A DNA stretch of 64,000 nucleotides, taken from assembly GCF_021147775.1 (NCBI RefSeq), contig NZ_JAGTPK010000016.1:62001-126000 (forward strand), given 5' to 3'. Below are positions 43,858 to 52,311 of the stretch, piece after piece. The translations under genes were made by a program, and so were the position numbers. Under the pieces are notes generated by a model that did not search any database, was not told the origin of the DNA, and was given only the letters and a program-made list of their open reading frames with translations. Position 1 is the stretch's first letter. Each line of letters opens with the position of its first letter. Origin of the DNA: Pseudomonas californiensis. Lineage in GTDB: Bacteria; Pseudomonadota; Gammaproteobacteria; Pseudomonadales; Pseudomonadaceae.

Positions 43858-44004
43858 TTATCCACAGGCAGACTTACCTTATCTGTGCACAAGCCCTTGA
43901 AACTGCTCGTTTTTTAATCAAAACCCGCAACCCCGCGTCCCTACTGACCTGCGAGGCGATTCCCCCAGCTTATCCACAGGCAGGCACAGGATAAACGTGG
44001 ATAA
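43858..44004. other. DnaA-box cluster
   Basis: Perfect DnaA boxes TTATCCACA lie at 43858-43866 and 43970-43978. Each is followed, with starts exactly 26 bp apart, by an inverted one-mismatch box: TGTGCACAA at 43884-43892 and CGTGGATAA at 43996-44004. The context GCTTATCCACAGGCAG is itself duplicated. This is consistent with a DnaA-binding locus outside the origin; no AT-rich unwinding region or dnaA gene is seen, so an origin is not claimed. Confidence 0.6.
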
Positions 44005-44010
44005 CCGCAT

Positions 44011-44529
44011 TCAGGCCTCGGTACGCAGTACCAATTCAACCATCAGGTCATCTGCCAGCGTTTCCAGCCTGGCTTGCAAGTCATCCAGTGAAAGGCCCAG
44101 CGGTACACCCAGCACAGCGTCGGCATGGAAAAGCAGTTCGCTGCTCATGGGTGCAGGCGAGACATCGGTAATCAGCCGCTCGACGTTGACGCCCTGCTCA
44201 GCCAGCAAGCGGGTGATGTCGCGTACGATGCCGGGCCGGTCGTTGCCGACCAATTCCATGCTGATGGGCTTGGTCGCTCCTGTGGTTTCCAACACGCTTT
44301 CAGCCAGCAACATACGAATGCCATGAGTCGAGAGGCCATTGAGCGCATTGATCAGGTCGTCGTATTGTTCTGGCTCGACGCCGACCTTGAGGATCCCGGC
44401 AAACTGCCCGGCCATGCGCGACATGCGGCTCTCCAGCCAGTTACCGCCATGGTCGGCAATGCATTGAGCAATGCGCTCGACAAGGCCTGGTTTGTCAGGG
44501 GCAACCAGCGTGACAACGAGATGATCCAC
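44011..44529 (-). CDS. Glycine cleavage repressor-like ACT-domain protein (GcvR-like)
   Basis: The 172-aa protein has two ACT domains (about 1-80 and 88-165; LVAPDKPGLVERIAQCIADHGG and LVGNDRPGIVRDITRLLAEQGV). It resembles GcvR, which binds glycine and modulates GcvA. The start is a GTG at 44529 with GAGGAA 6 nt upstream; an in-frame reading back to 44592 lacks this. A link to the gcv system here is inferred from family only. Confidence 0.85.
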   Translation of the reverse strand: MDHLVVTLVAPDKPGLVERIAQCIADHGGNWLESRMSRMAGQFAGILKVGVEPEQYDDLINALNGLSTHGIRMLLAESVLETTGATKPISMELVGNDRPGIVRDITRLLAEQGVNVERLITDVSPAPMSSELLFHADAVLGVPLGLSLDDLQARLETLADDLMVELVLRTEA

Positions 44530-44851
44530 GGGCAATTCCTCTAGTGTTGAAAACGGGATAAGCGCCAAAGCGTATCGCCAGAGTATAGGCACAGTTCAGT
44601 TGCGGACCTCGCACCGCAAATCGTGTACCGTTTGGTGCGGCATGCGGAACAATCCGTGATCGGTTTGACAACAGATCCCGAAAAACGTGACTTGAAAAGA
44701 GAATCCGGTCGCTTAATGACATATTCAGCGACGTTTTCACGCGGACGCTGCTCATGTAGTATTCCGCAGCGCGCACTACATAACATCAAGATCAATAACA
44801 GAGCGCTCCTTGAGTGAGCTCGACCCTGCTGAGCAGAGTGAGGCAAGTGCA
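44530..44851. other. Divergent regulatory interval between the GcvR-like gene and glcB
   Basis: These 322 nt should hold both divergent promoters. TTGACA occurs at about 44667-44672 but without a convincing -10. I see no gene or clear operator. Confidence 0.4.
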
Positions 44852-47029
44852 ATGACCGAGTACGTTCAAGTCGGTGACCTGCGGGTCGCCAAAGTCCTGT
44901 TCGACTTCGTGCAAGACGAAGCCACCCCTGGAACCGGCCTTGATGCCGCAACCTTCTGGGCCGGTGCGGACACACTGATTCACGACCTTGCTCCCAAAAA
45001 CAAGGCACTGCTCGCAAAGCGTGATGACTTGCAGGCGAAAATCGACGCCTGGCACCAGTCCACTGCCGGACAGGCTCACGACGCCTCGGCTTATAAGGCA
45101 TTCCTTCAGGACATCGGCTATCTGCTGCCAGAAGCGGCAGAGTTTCAGATCACCACGCAGAACGTGGACGAAGAAATCGCCACCATGGCTGGCCCGCAAC
45201 TGGTCGTGCCGGTCATGAATGCCCGCTTCGCACTCAACGCATCCAACGCACGCTGGGGTTCGCTTTACGATGCGCTCTACGGTACCGATGCCATCAGCGA
45301 TGACGGCGGCGCTGAAAAGGGCAAGGGTTACAACAAGGTGCGTGGCGCCAAGGTGATCGCCTTCGCCCGCGCGTTCCTTGATCAGGCTGCGCCGCTGGCA
45401 GCCGGCTCGCATGTTGATTCGACCGCTTACAAGCTGATCGACGGCAAACTGGTCATCAGTCTCAAGGGCGGCAGCAACACGGGGCTGAAAGACGACACAC
45501 AACTGATCGGTGTACAGGGCGATGCCTCGGCACCGTTCGCCATCCTGCTCAAGCACAACGGCCTGCATTTCGAGATTCAGATCGATGCGTCCAGCCCGGT
45601 CGGCCAGACTGATCTGGCCGGCGTGAAAGACATCCTGATGGAAGCGGCGCTGACCACCATCATGGACTGCGAAGACTCCATCGCCGCCGTCGACGCTGAT
45701 GACAAGGTCGTGGTCTACCGCAACTGGCTGGGGCTGATGAAGGGCGATCTGGCCGAGTCAGTCTCCAAGGGCGGAGAAACCTTCACTCGCACCATGAACC
45801 CGGACCGGGTCTACACCACCCCACAAGGCGGTGAGGTGACCCTGCACGGCCGGTCGTTGCTGTTCATCCGCAACGTCGGTCACCTGATGACCATCGACGC
45901 GATCCTCGACAAGCACGGCAACGAAGTTCCGGAAGGTATTCTCGACGGCCTGCTGACCAGCCTGGCGGCCATTCATAACCTCAAGGGCAATACCTCGCGC
46001 AGTAACAGCCGGCAGGGTTCGATGTACATCGTCAAACCGAAGATGCACGGGCCGGAAGAAGCCGCGTTCACCAACGAGCTGTTCGGGCGTATCGAACAGG
46101 TGCTGGGCTTGCCGACCCACACATTGAAAGTCGGCATCATGGACGAAGAGCGTCGTACCACCGTCAACCTCAAGGCCTGTATCCAGGCAGCGAGCGAACG
46201 TGTGGTGTTCATCAACACCGGCTTCCTCGACCGTACAGGCGATGAGATCCACACCTCGATGGAAGCAGGTCCGGTCGTACGCAAAGCGCAAATGAAAGCC
46301 GAAAAGTGGATTTCGGCCTATGAAAACTCCAACGTGGACATCGGTTTGAAGTGTGGCCTGCAAGGGCGTGCGCAGATCGGTAAAGGCATGTGGGCCATGC
46401 CGGATCTGATGGCCGCCATGCTGGAGCAGAAAGTCGCCCATCCACTGGCAGGCGCCAACACTGCCTGGGTACCTTCGCCAACGGCGGCTGCACTGCACGC
46501 TTTGCACTATCACAAGGTTGACGTGTTTGCTCGTCAGGCCGAGCTGGCACAGCGCGAGCCTGCTTCGGTGGATGACATTCTCACCATTCCGCTTGCACCC
46601 AACACTGACTGGACGCCGGAAGAGATCCAGAACGAACTGGACAACAATGCCCAAGGCATTCTTGGCTACGTGGTGCGCTGGATCGATCAGGGCGTAGGTT
46701 GCTCGAAAGTACCGGACATCAACGATATTGGCCTGATGGAAGACCGTGCGACGCTGCGTATTTCCAGCCAGCACATGGCCAACTGGCTGCGCCACGGCGT
46801 GGTCAACGAGGCTCAGGTGCTGGAGAGTCTCAAGCGCATGGCGCCAGTTGTCGACCGCCAGAACGCCAACGACCCGCTCTATCGCCCGCTGGCTCCGGAT
46901 TTCGACAACAACATTGCCTTTCAGGCGGCTGTTGAGCTGGTCATCGAGGGCACTCGGCAGCCCAACGGCTACACCGAACCCGTGCTGCACCGTCGTCGCC
47001 GCGAGTACAAGGCAAAAAACCCGCTGTGA
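44852..47029 (+). CDS. glcB: Malate synthase G
   Basis: This 725-aa monomeric enzyme condenses glyoxylate with acetyl-CoA to malate, completing the glyoxylate bypass and glycolate use. Family landmarks are MNPDRVYTTPQGGEVTLHGRSLLFIRNVGHLM, VGIMDEERRTTVN and TSMEAGPVVRKAQMK in the TIM barrel. The start at 44852 (MTEYVQVGDLRV) fits the family. An in-frame codon 14 residues earlier would add a non-conserved tail. Confidence 0.97.
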   Translation: MTEYVQVGDLRVAKVLFDFVQDEATPGTGLDAATFWAGADTLIHDLAPKNKALLAKRDDLQAKIDAWHQSTAGQAHDASAYKAFLQDIGYLLPEAAEFQITTQNVDEEIATMAGPQLVVPVMNARFALNASNARWGSLYDALYGTDAISDDGGAEKGKGYNKVRGAKVIAFARAFLDQAAPLAAGSHVDSTAYKLIDGKLVISLKGGSNTGLKDDTQLIGVQGDASAPFAILLKHNGLHFEIQIDASSPVGQTDLAGVKDILMEAALTTIMDCEDSIAAVDADDKVVVYRNWLGLMKGDLAESVSKGGETFTRTMNPDRVYTTPQGGEVTLHGRSLLFIRNVGHLMTIDAILDKHGNEVPEGILDGLLTSLAAIHNLKGNTSRSNSRQGSMYIVKPKMHGPEEAAFTNELFGRIEQVLGLPTHTLKVGIMDEERRTTVNLKACIQAASERVVFINTGFLDRTGDEIHTSMEAGPVVRKAQMKAEKWISAYENSNVDIGLKCGLQGRAQIGKGMWAMPDLMAAMLEQKVAHPLAGANTAWVPSPTAAALHALHYHKVDVFARQAELAQREPASVDDILTIPLAPNTDWTPEEIQNELDNNAQGILGYVVRWIDQGVGCSKVPDINDIGLMEDRATLRISSQHMANWLRHGVVNEAQVLESLKRMAPVVDRQNANDPLYRPLAPDFDNNIAFQAAVELVIEGTRQPNGYTEPVLHRRRREYKAKNPL

Positions 47030-47090
47030 TGCTGATCAAGGCTGCAGTCAGGTGCGTTTGAACGCGCCTGACTGGATAAACTGAAGAATG

Positions 47091-47128
47091 GACCTGACGG
47101 GCAGACATGCTCGCTCAGGTCTTTTTTT
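47091..47128 (+). terminator. glcB intrinsic terminator
   Basis: GACCTGA (47091-47097) pairs with TCAGGTC (47115-47121), and the stem continues inward (CGGGCA with TGCTCG, one bulged C) to about 13 bp, followed by seven T. A further hairpin without a T-run, GTCAGG...CCTGAC at 47047-47072, lies between it and the glcB stop. Confidence 0.85.
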
Positions 47129-47158
47129 GCCCGGATGGCGCTGTCGATATTTCGAGGG

Positions 47159-47605
47159 TCAGTTCAGGCCCAGCTCACGTTTCACCAGCTTGACCAACTG
47201 CCTGGTATTGAGCGGTTTGAGCAGGAAGTCCACCACGCTCAGATGCATGGCGTCGATCGCATCGCGCACGTTGGCATCGCCCGACACAATGATGATCGGC
47301 AACTCGGCACGGTCCGACTCGCGGACCTGGCGGATCAGGTCCAGACCGTCACTCGGTGCCATTCGCAGATCGGTGATCAGAAGGCCGATAGACTGACGAC
47401 TCTCCAACAGTTCCATGGCGCTTTCCGCACCCGGCGCGGTCATGCAGTTGATGTCATTGAGGCTGAGAATTTCGGCCAGCAGCTCGCGCGCGTCATCATC
47501 GTCATCGACGATCAGGACCCGTTGCGGGGTATCGCAGTTCGACTCGAGCATGACCTCATTGAGGGCGCTGCGCTCTTCGTCGCTTAATATGTCGTGATCA
47601 ATCAT
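47159..47605 (-). CDS. Stand-alone receiver-domain response regulator
   Basis: This 148-aa protein has a CheY-like receiver domain (about 28-145) after a short N-terminal extension. The acidic pocket is VDDDDDA, the phosphoacceptor is probably Asp79 in LITDLRMAPSDG, and the conserved Lys is in FLLKPL. There is no output domain, so it must act on a partner. Start uncertain: ATG 47605 (MIDHDILSDEE) is chosen, and ATG 47632 is nine codons upstream. It diverges from the cNMP/CBS/DUF294 gene. No kinase gene is adjacent. Confidence 0.8.
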   Translation of the reverse strand: MIDHDILSDEERSALNEVMLESNCDTPQRVLIVDDDDDARELLAEILSLNDINCMTAPGAESAMELLESRQSIGLLITDLRMAPSDGLDLIRQVRESDRAELPIIIVSGDANVRDAIDAMHLSVVDFLLKPLNTRQLVKLVKRELGLN

Positions 47606-47832
47606 CGCAATCTCATCGTTCCCTGAACTCATCCGACCGCAGATTTTCGAAAATCCGCAATGTATTTCGTCGGCTTCCTCGCCGCTGGTCAATCGCGGTC
47701 CGGCGCGTTGGTCAAATCAGTTCTGTCACAACAACCGGCGGCATGATGCACAGGCGTAAGACTTACGTCCAATGGGCACTGTGCAGCAAGCGGCCGACCA
47801 TGGGCACCAATAACAAGAACGCGGTACAGGTC

Positions 47833-49767
47833 ATGAGCAGAGCAGATGCTTTCACACAGGCAGGCAAGACGGCAATACTGCAGAACATCCACGGCACCAT
47901 GCAGTTCCTGCAAAAATTCCCGCCATTCAACCAGATGGAAAACGCCCATCTGGCGTATCTGGTGGAGCAGTGCCAGCTCAGGTTTTATGCCGCCGATGAA
48001 AGCATCATCAAACCAGGCGACGGGCCAGTCGAGCACTTTTATATCGTTAAACAGGGTCGAGTGGTAGGTGAGCGCCCTCATTCCGCCAAAGGGGGTACCG
48101 AAACCACGTTTGAAATCACAACCGGCGAGTGCTTTCCTCTGGCAGCCCTGCTGGGTGAACGGGCAACCCGCACCGAGCATCTGGCAGCCGAGGACACCTT
48201 CTGCCTGCAACTGAACAAGCAGGCGTTCATCAAACTGTTTGCGCTGTCTACCACCTTCCGCGACTTCGCCCTGCGCGGGGTCAGCAGCCTGCTTGATCAA
48301 GTCAACCATCAGGTCCAGCAGCGTGCAGCCGAAACCCTGGGCACTCAGTATTCACTGAACACCCGCCTGGGCGAGCTGGCGATGCGTCACCCGGTGATGT
48401 GCAGCCCCGAAACCCCGATGCGCGAAGCCGTAAAGCTGATGCATGAGCAGCAGGTGGGCAGCATTGTGATTGTTGACGAGCAACAGGCGCCGCTGGGCAT
48501 TTTCACACTGCGCGACCTGCGTGAGGCCGTTGCTGACGTGCACGCCGACTTCAGCGCACCGGTGCGCCTGACCATGAGCCTGGCACCCTTTCACCTGAGC
48601 CCGGACGCCAGCGCATTCGATGCAGCCATCGCCATGACCGGTCGCCATATTGCGCACGTCTGCCTGGTCAAGGACGGCCGACTGTGTGGCGTGGTGTCCG
48701 AGCGCGACCTGTTCTCGTTGCAACGGGTCGACCTGGTGCACCTGGCGCGAACCATCCGCAACGCACCGCGCATTGAAGCACTGACCAGCCTGCGGGGCGA
48801 TATCGTGCAACTGGTCGACCGTATGCTGGCTCACGGCGCGTCCTCGACCCAGATTACCCAGATCATCACCCTGCTCAACGATCACACCGTTTGCAGGGTG
48901 ATCGAACTGACCCTTGAAGAACACGGCGAACCCGGCGTGCCGTTCAGTTGGCTGTGCTTTGGCAGTGAAGGACGACGCGAACAGACGCTGCACACCGATC
49001 AGGACAACGGCATCCTTTTCGAGGCACGCGACGCAGCAGAAGCCGCTCAAATCCGTGCCCTGCTGCTGCCCATCGCCGAGCGCATCAACCAGAGTCTGGC
49101 GCAGTGCGGGTTCACCCTGTGCAAAGGCAACATCATGGCCAGCAACCCGGAGCTGTGCCTGTCGCGCGCCGAGTGGTCCCGACGCTTTGCGGCGTTCATC
49201 CGCGAGGCGACGCCCGAAAACCTGCTGGCCTCAAGCATCTATTTTGACCTGCGTGTGGTGTGGGGCGATGAAAGCGGCGGCGAGCAACTGCGGCGTGGCA
49301 TTGTTGAGCAGGTCTCGGACAACCGCCTGTTCCAGCGCATGCTGGCTGAAAACGCGCTGCGCCAACGCCCCCCGGTGGGCCGTTTCAAAGACTTTGTGCT
49401 GGCCCGCAAAGGCAGCGAAAAAGACACCCTGGACCTCAAGACCGAGGGGCTGACGCCATTTGTGGATGGCGCTCGCCTGTTGGCGCTGGCCAACGGTATT
49501 GGCGCCAACAACACCATCGAGCGCCTGCGCCAGTTGATCGAGCGCGAAGTCATCGACCCGCTGGATGGCGCGGCATATGAAGAGGCTTATCACTTCATCC
49601 AGCAGGCCCGCATGCAGCAGCATCAGTTGCAGAGCCGACAGAACCTGCCGTACTCGAACCGGATCGACCCGGACACGCTCAACCATCTGGACCGTCGCAT
49701 CCTGCGCGAGTCATTCCGTCAGGCTCAGCGTCTGCAAACCAGCCTGACCCTGCGTTATCAACTATGA
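47833..49767 (+). CDS. Cyclic-nucleotide-binding / CBS / DUF294 nucleotidyltransferase-like protein
   Basis: The 644-aa multi-domain protein has an N-terminal cNMP-binding domain (about 20-140), a CBS pair (about 180-300; MREAVKLMHEQQVGSIVIVDE and HIAHVCLVKDGRLCGVVSERDLF) and a DUF294 nucleotidyltransferase-like domain with CFGSEGRREQTLHTDQDNG near 400. A DUF294 C-terminal helical domain follows. The family is related to GlnD-type nucleotidyltransferases and often pairs with a DnaQ-like exonuclease, as here (gene 14 nt downstream). The start at 47833 is preferred; in-frame ATGs at 47800 and 47743 lack ribosome sites too. Confidence 0.85.
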   Translation: MSRADAFTQAGKTAILQNIHGTMQFLQKFPPFNQMENAHLAYLVEQCQLRFYAADESIIKPGDGPVEHFYIVKQGRVVGERPHSAKGGTETTFEITTGECFPLAALLGERATRTEHLAAEDTFCLQLNKQAFIKLFALSTTFRDFALRGVSSLLDQVNHQVQQRAAETLGTQYSLNTRLGELAMRHPVMCSPETPMREAVKLMHEQQVGSIVIVDEQQAPLGIFTLRDLREAVADVHADFSAPVRLTMSLAPFHLSPDASAFDAAIAMTGRHIAHVCLVKDGRLCGVVSERDLFSLQRVDLVHLARTIRNAPRIEALTSLRGDIVQLVDRMLAHGASSTQITQIITLLNDHTVCRVIELTLEEHGEPGVPFSWLCFGSEGRREQTLHTDQDNGILFEARDAAEAAQIRALLLPIAERINQSLAQCGFTLCKGNIMASNPELCLSRAEWSRRFAAFIREATPENLLASSIYFDLRVVWGDESGGEQLRRGIVEQVSDNRLFQRMLAENALRQRPPVGRFKDFVLARKGSEKDTLDLKTEGLTPFVDGARLLALANGIGANNTIERLRQLIEREVIDPLDGAAYEEAYHFIQQARMQQHQLQSRQNLPYSNRIDPDTLNHLDRRILRESFRQAQRLQTSLTLRYQL

Positions 49768-49780
49768 CGATTGATCTGCC

Positions 49781-50494
49781 ATGAATCTCTTCGAATGGCT
49801 GCGGCCACGCCCAAAAAGGACTCCGCTGGAGGCTCATCAACTGGAGCGAATCCAGCGACTGCCAAACTGCGTAAAACTCAGCGATGCACCGCTGCGTCAA
49901 CAGCGCTGGGTGGTGCTCGATCTGGAAACCAGCGGGCTGAACATGAACCGCGATCAGGTGCTGTCCATCGGCGCGGTCGTGATTGAAGACGGCGCGATTG
50001 ATCTCGGCCAGCAATTCGAACGCACGCTTTTGCGGGTTGATCACAAGATCAGCCCAGCCGTGTTGATTCATGGTCTGGCACCCAGCGCCATTGCGGCCGG
50101 CAGCGAGCCGGTCGACGCCTTGCTGGACTTCATGGAGTTTGCAGGCGACAGCCCGATCCTTGGTTTCCACGCACCATTCGACCAGCACATGCTGTCGCGG
50201 GCGCTCAAGGAAAGCCTGGATTACAGGTTGCTGCATCCATTCTTCGATGCAGCGGAAATCGCACCCATGCTTTGCGAGCAGGCCAATCTGCGCCACGCAG
50301 GGCTGGACGACTGGACACAATTCTTCGGTCTGCACGCCGAAGAACGGCACAACGCCAGCGCCGACGCTCTGGTGACCGCCGAGCTGGCGCTTATTCTGTT
50401 CAGCCACGCCCGCCGCCAACAGATCGACAGCCCCTTGCGGCTGGAGGAATGCCTGGGCCAATGGCGCCGACGCAAACAATCGCATTCGTTCTGA
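49781..50494 (+). CDS. DnaQ-like 3'-5' exonuclease
   Basis: This 237-aa DEDD-superfamily exonuclease has Exo I VVLDLETSGLN (Asp47, Glu49), Exo II around ILGFHAPFDQHML, and Exo III with RHNASADALVTAEL (His and Asp of DEDDh). It resembles the epsilon subunit fold. It follows the DUF294 gene by 14 nt, a recurring pair in gammaproteobacteria, so the two products probably act together; the substrate is unknown. Confidence 0.88.
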   Translation: MNLFEWLRPRPKRTPLEAHQLERIQRLPNCVKLSDAPLRQQRWVVLDLETSGLNMNRDQVLSIGAVVIEDGAIDLGQQFERTLLRVDHKISPAVLIHGLAPSAIAAGSEPVDALLDFMEFAGDSPILGFHAPFDQHMLSRALKESLDYRLLHPFFDAAEIAPMLCEQANLRHAGLDDWTQFFGLHAEERHNASADALVTAELALILFSHARRQQIDSPLRLEECLGQWRRRKQSHSF

Positions 50495-50521
50495 AGCGCC
50501 CGACCTCTGAGATCCGCCCGT

Positions 50522-50541
50522 GGTCAGCTTGCTGACGAAGG
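50522..50541. repeat. REP-like palindromic element, second copy
   Basis: GGTCAGCTTGCTGACGAAGG is, apart from one base, the reverse complement of the element at 42692-42712 and contains the palindrome GTCAGCTTGCTGAC. It lies 28 nt after the exonuclease stop. Confidence 0.6.
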
Positions 50542-50632
50542 GGCCGGTATGCCTTGCACCGCTCATCCAGTTGGCGATCTGCCTGCTTCCGACAAGCGCC
50601 AATTGCCACTACCTCTCGCGCCTGTCACAATC

Positions 50633-50651
50633 GCGAATGATTCTCTTTAGT
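50633..50651. promoter_or_regulatory. Fur box upstream of the sigma factor gene
   Basis: GCGAATGATTCTCTTTAGT matches the 19-bp Fur consensus GATAATGATAATCATTATC at 12 positions, including the AATGAT-n-n-TC core common in Pseudomonas Fur boxes. It ends 26 nt before the start codon, where bound Fur-Fe would block transcription. Confidence 0.7.
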
Positions 50652-50677
50652 CAGATCTTTCTCAACCGAGGCCATTC

Positions 50678-51196
50678 GTGTCGTCAGTCCCGAGCACTCA
50701 TAGCGAGATCGTTGGTGCGCTGTATCGCGATCATCGCGGCTGGCTGCTGGCCTGGCTGCGGCGCAATGTTGCCTGCCCGCAACGCGCTCAGGACCTCAGC
50801 CAGGACACGTTCGTGCGCTTGCTGGGGCGCGATGAGCTTCAGTCGCCGCGCGAGCCTCGGGCGTTTTTGGCGACTATCGCCAAAGGGTTGATGTTCGACT
50901 ACTTCCGGCGGGCAGCGCTGGAGCAAGCCTACGTCAGCGAACTCATGCTGATCCCTGAAGCCGAGCAACCTTCGCCCGAAGAACAATTGCTGATCCTGGA
51001 AGACCTGAAAGCCATCGACCGCATGCTCGGCACACTGTCGAGCAAGGCGCGGGCGGCCTTTCTTTACAATCGGCTGGAAGGGCTGAGCCACGGCGAGATT
51101 GCCGAACGCCTGGGCGTTTCGGTGTCGCGCGTTCGGCAATACCTGGCTCAGGCCATGCGCCAGTGCTACGTAGCACTCTACGGCGAACCGACATGA
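50678..51196 (+). CDS. FecI-like ECF sigma factor
   Basis: This 172-aa iron-starvation-type extracytoplasmic sigma factor has a region 2 at about 12-75 (YRDHRGWLLAWLRRNV, DLSQDTFVRLLGR) and a region 4 with RLEGLSHGEIAERLGVSVSRVRQYLAQAMRQC at about 130-162. The start is a GTG at 50678 with GAGG 6 nt upstream. Its stop overlaps the FecR-like gene by 4 nt. A Fur box lies upstream. Confidence 0.93.
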   Translation: MSSVPSTHSEIVGALYRDHRGWLLAWLRRNVACPQRAQDLSQDTFVRLLGRDELQSPREPRAFLATIAKGLMFDYFRRAALEQAYVSELMLIPEAEQPSPEEQLLILEDLKAIDRMLGTLSSKARAAFLYNRLEGLSHGEIAERLGVSVSRVRQYLAQAMRQCYVALYGEPT

Positions 51197-52191
51197 ACAC
51201 CAGCCCGGTATCTGCTCGCGTATTGGACGCTGCCATTACGTGGCAACTGAACCTGGACAGCACCAATGGCAACGATGCCCAGCGTGCCGAGTTTGCCCAA
51301 TGGCTGGCTGCGGATGAGGAACATGCCCGGGCCTGGAGCCAACTGGGCATGGTCAATCAACGCTTCGCACTCCCGGCAGGCCCGGCACGCAAAGCCTTGC
51401 AGCAATCACCCGGCACCCTGCGCCGCAAGGTACGCAAATTCGGCAGCGGCCTGGCCGGGCTGCTTCTTGCCTGTGGCCTGACGTTGTTTCTGAGCGAGCG
51501 CTATCTGCCTCTGGATTACTGGCTGGCCGATCAACGCACCGCCACCGGCGAGCAACGTGACGTGAGGCTGGCAGACGGCACGCTGATCCGTCTCAATACG
51601 CACAGTGCGATCGATTTGCGCTTCGATGCAACACAACGGCGAGTCATCCTGCAGGACGGCGAGATACTGGTACAAACCGGTAATCACGATGACCCGCGAC
51701 CCTTCATTGTCGAAACCACGGACGGCACGATGCGCGCACTGGGTACGCGTTTCCTGGTCAAGCGCGAGCCCGAAGGGACACTGTTGAGCGTGCTGCAATC
51801 GGCAGTCGCCGCCCATGCCCGCAACACAACACCTGAGCAAATCCTGCGCGAGGGCCAGCAGATTCGCCTGACCCGCGAAGGGCTAGGCCTCTTGCTCGCA
51901 ATGCCCACGGGCGCCGACGCCTGGACACGCGGCATGCTGGTGGTGGACAACGCACGCCTGGCGGACATGCTGGCAGAGCTGGGCCGTTATCGCGTAGGGC
52001 ACCTGGGGGTCGACCCCAAGGTGGCAGACTTGCGCATTACGGGCAGTTTTCCGCTGAACAACACCGACCTGGCGCTCAAGGCTTTGCTGCCAACCCTGCC
52101 GGTGCAGATCAACCAACACACGCAATGGTGGGTCACGGTACTGGCCAGGGACGAAACGGGCTCGTCCACATCCACGTCAGTAAAACCCTGA
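51193..52191 (+). CDS. FecR-like anti-sigma / sigma regulator
   Basis: This 332-aa protein has an N-terminal cytoplasmic domain with the DUF4880-type motif (AQRAEFAQWLAADEEHARAWSQL) and one membrane helix (about 88-105, GLAGLLLACGLTLFL). A periplasmic FecR domain follows, containing VRLADGTLIRLNTHSAIDLRFD. It relays a signal from a TonB-dependent receptor to the sigma factor. It overlaps the sigma gene by 4 nt. No receptor gene follows: the next gene encodes a PepSY protein. Confidence 0.92.
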   Translation: MNTSPVSARVLDAAITWQLNLDSTNGNDAQRAEFAQWLAADEEHARAWSQLGMVNQRFALPAGPARKALQQSPGTLRRKVRKFGSGLAGLLLACGLTLFLSERYLPLDYWLADQRTATGEQRDVRLADGTLIRLNTHSAIDLRFDATQRRVILQDGEILVQTGNHDDPRPFIVETTDGTMRALGTRFLVKREPEGTLLSVLQSAVAAHARNTTPEQILREGQQIRLTREGLGLLLAMPTGADAWTRGMLVVDNARLADMLAELGRYRVGHLGVDPKVADLRITGSFPLNNTDLALKALLPTLPVQINQHTQWWVTVLARDETGSSTSTSVKP

Positions 52192-52311
52192 AACATAGCC
52201 GGCAGCTCCGGTCTGGACCTTCTCTGACACTTTTCCACTTTCATACGGCTTAGCTTTTATACGTCATTCGGGGACCCGGCAGCGCTCGACCCCTTCGCCT
52301 CTGGATTTACC

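Noticed and set aside
43858..44004. Reading the DnaA-box cluster as a replication origin
   Set aside because: There is no AT-rich unwinding element, dnaA/dnaN or rpmH nearby; the Pseudomonas oriC has a different gene context.
45758..46990. 410-codon open frame antisense to glcB
   Set aside because: Shadow of the malate synthase gene with no domain or start site of its own.
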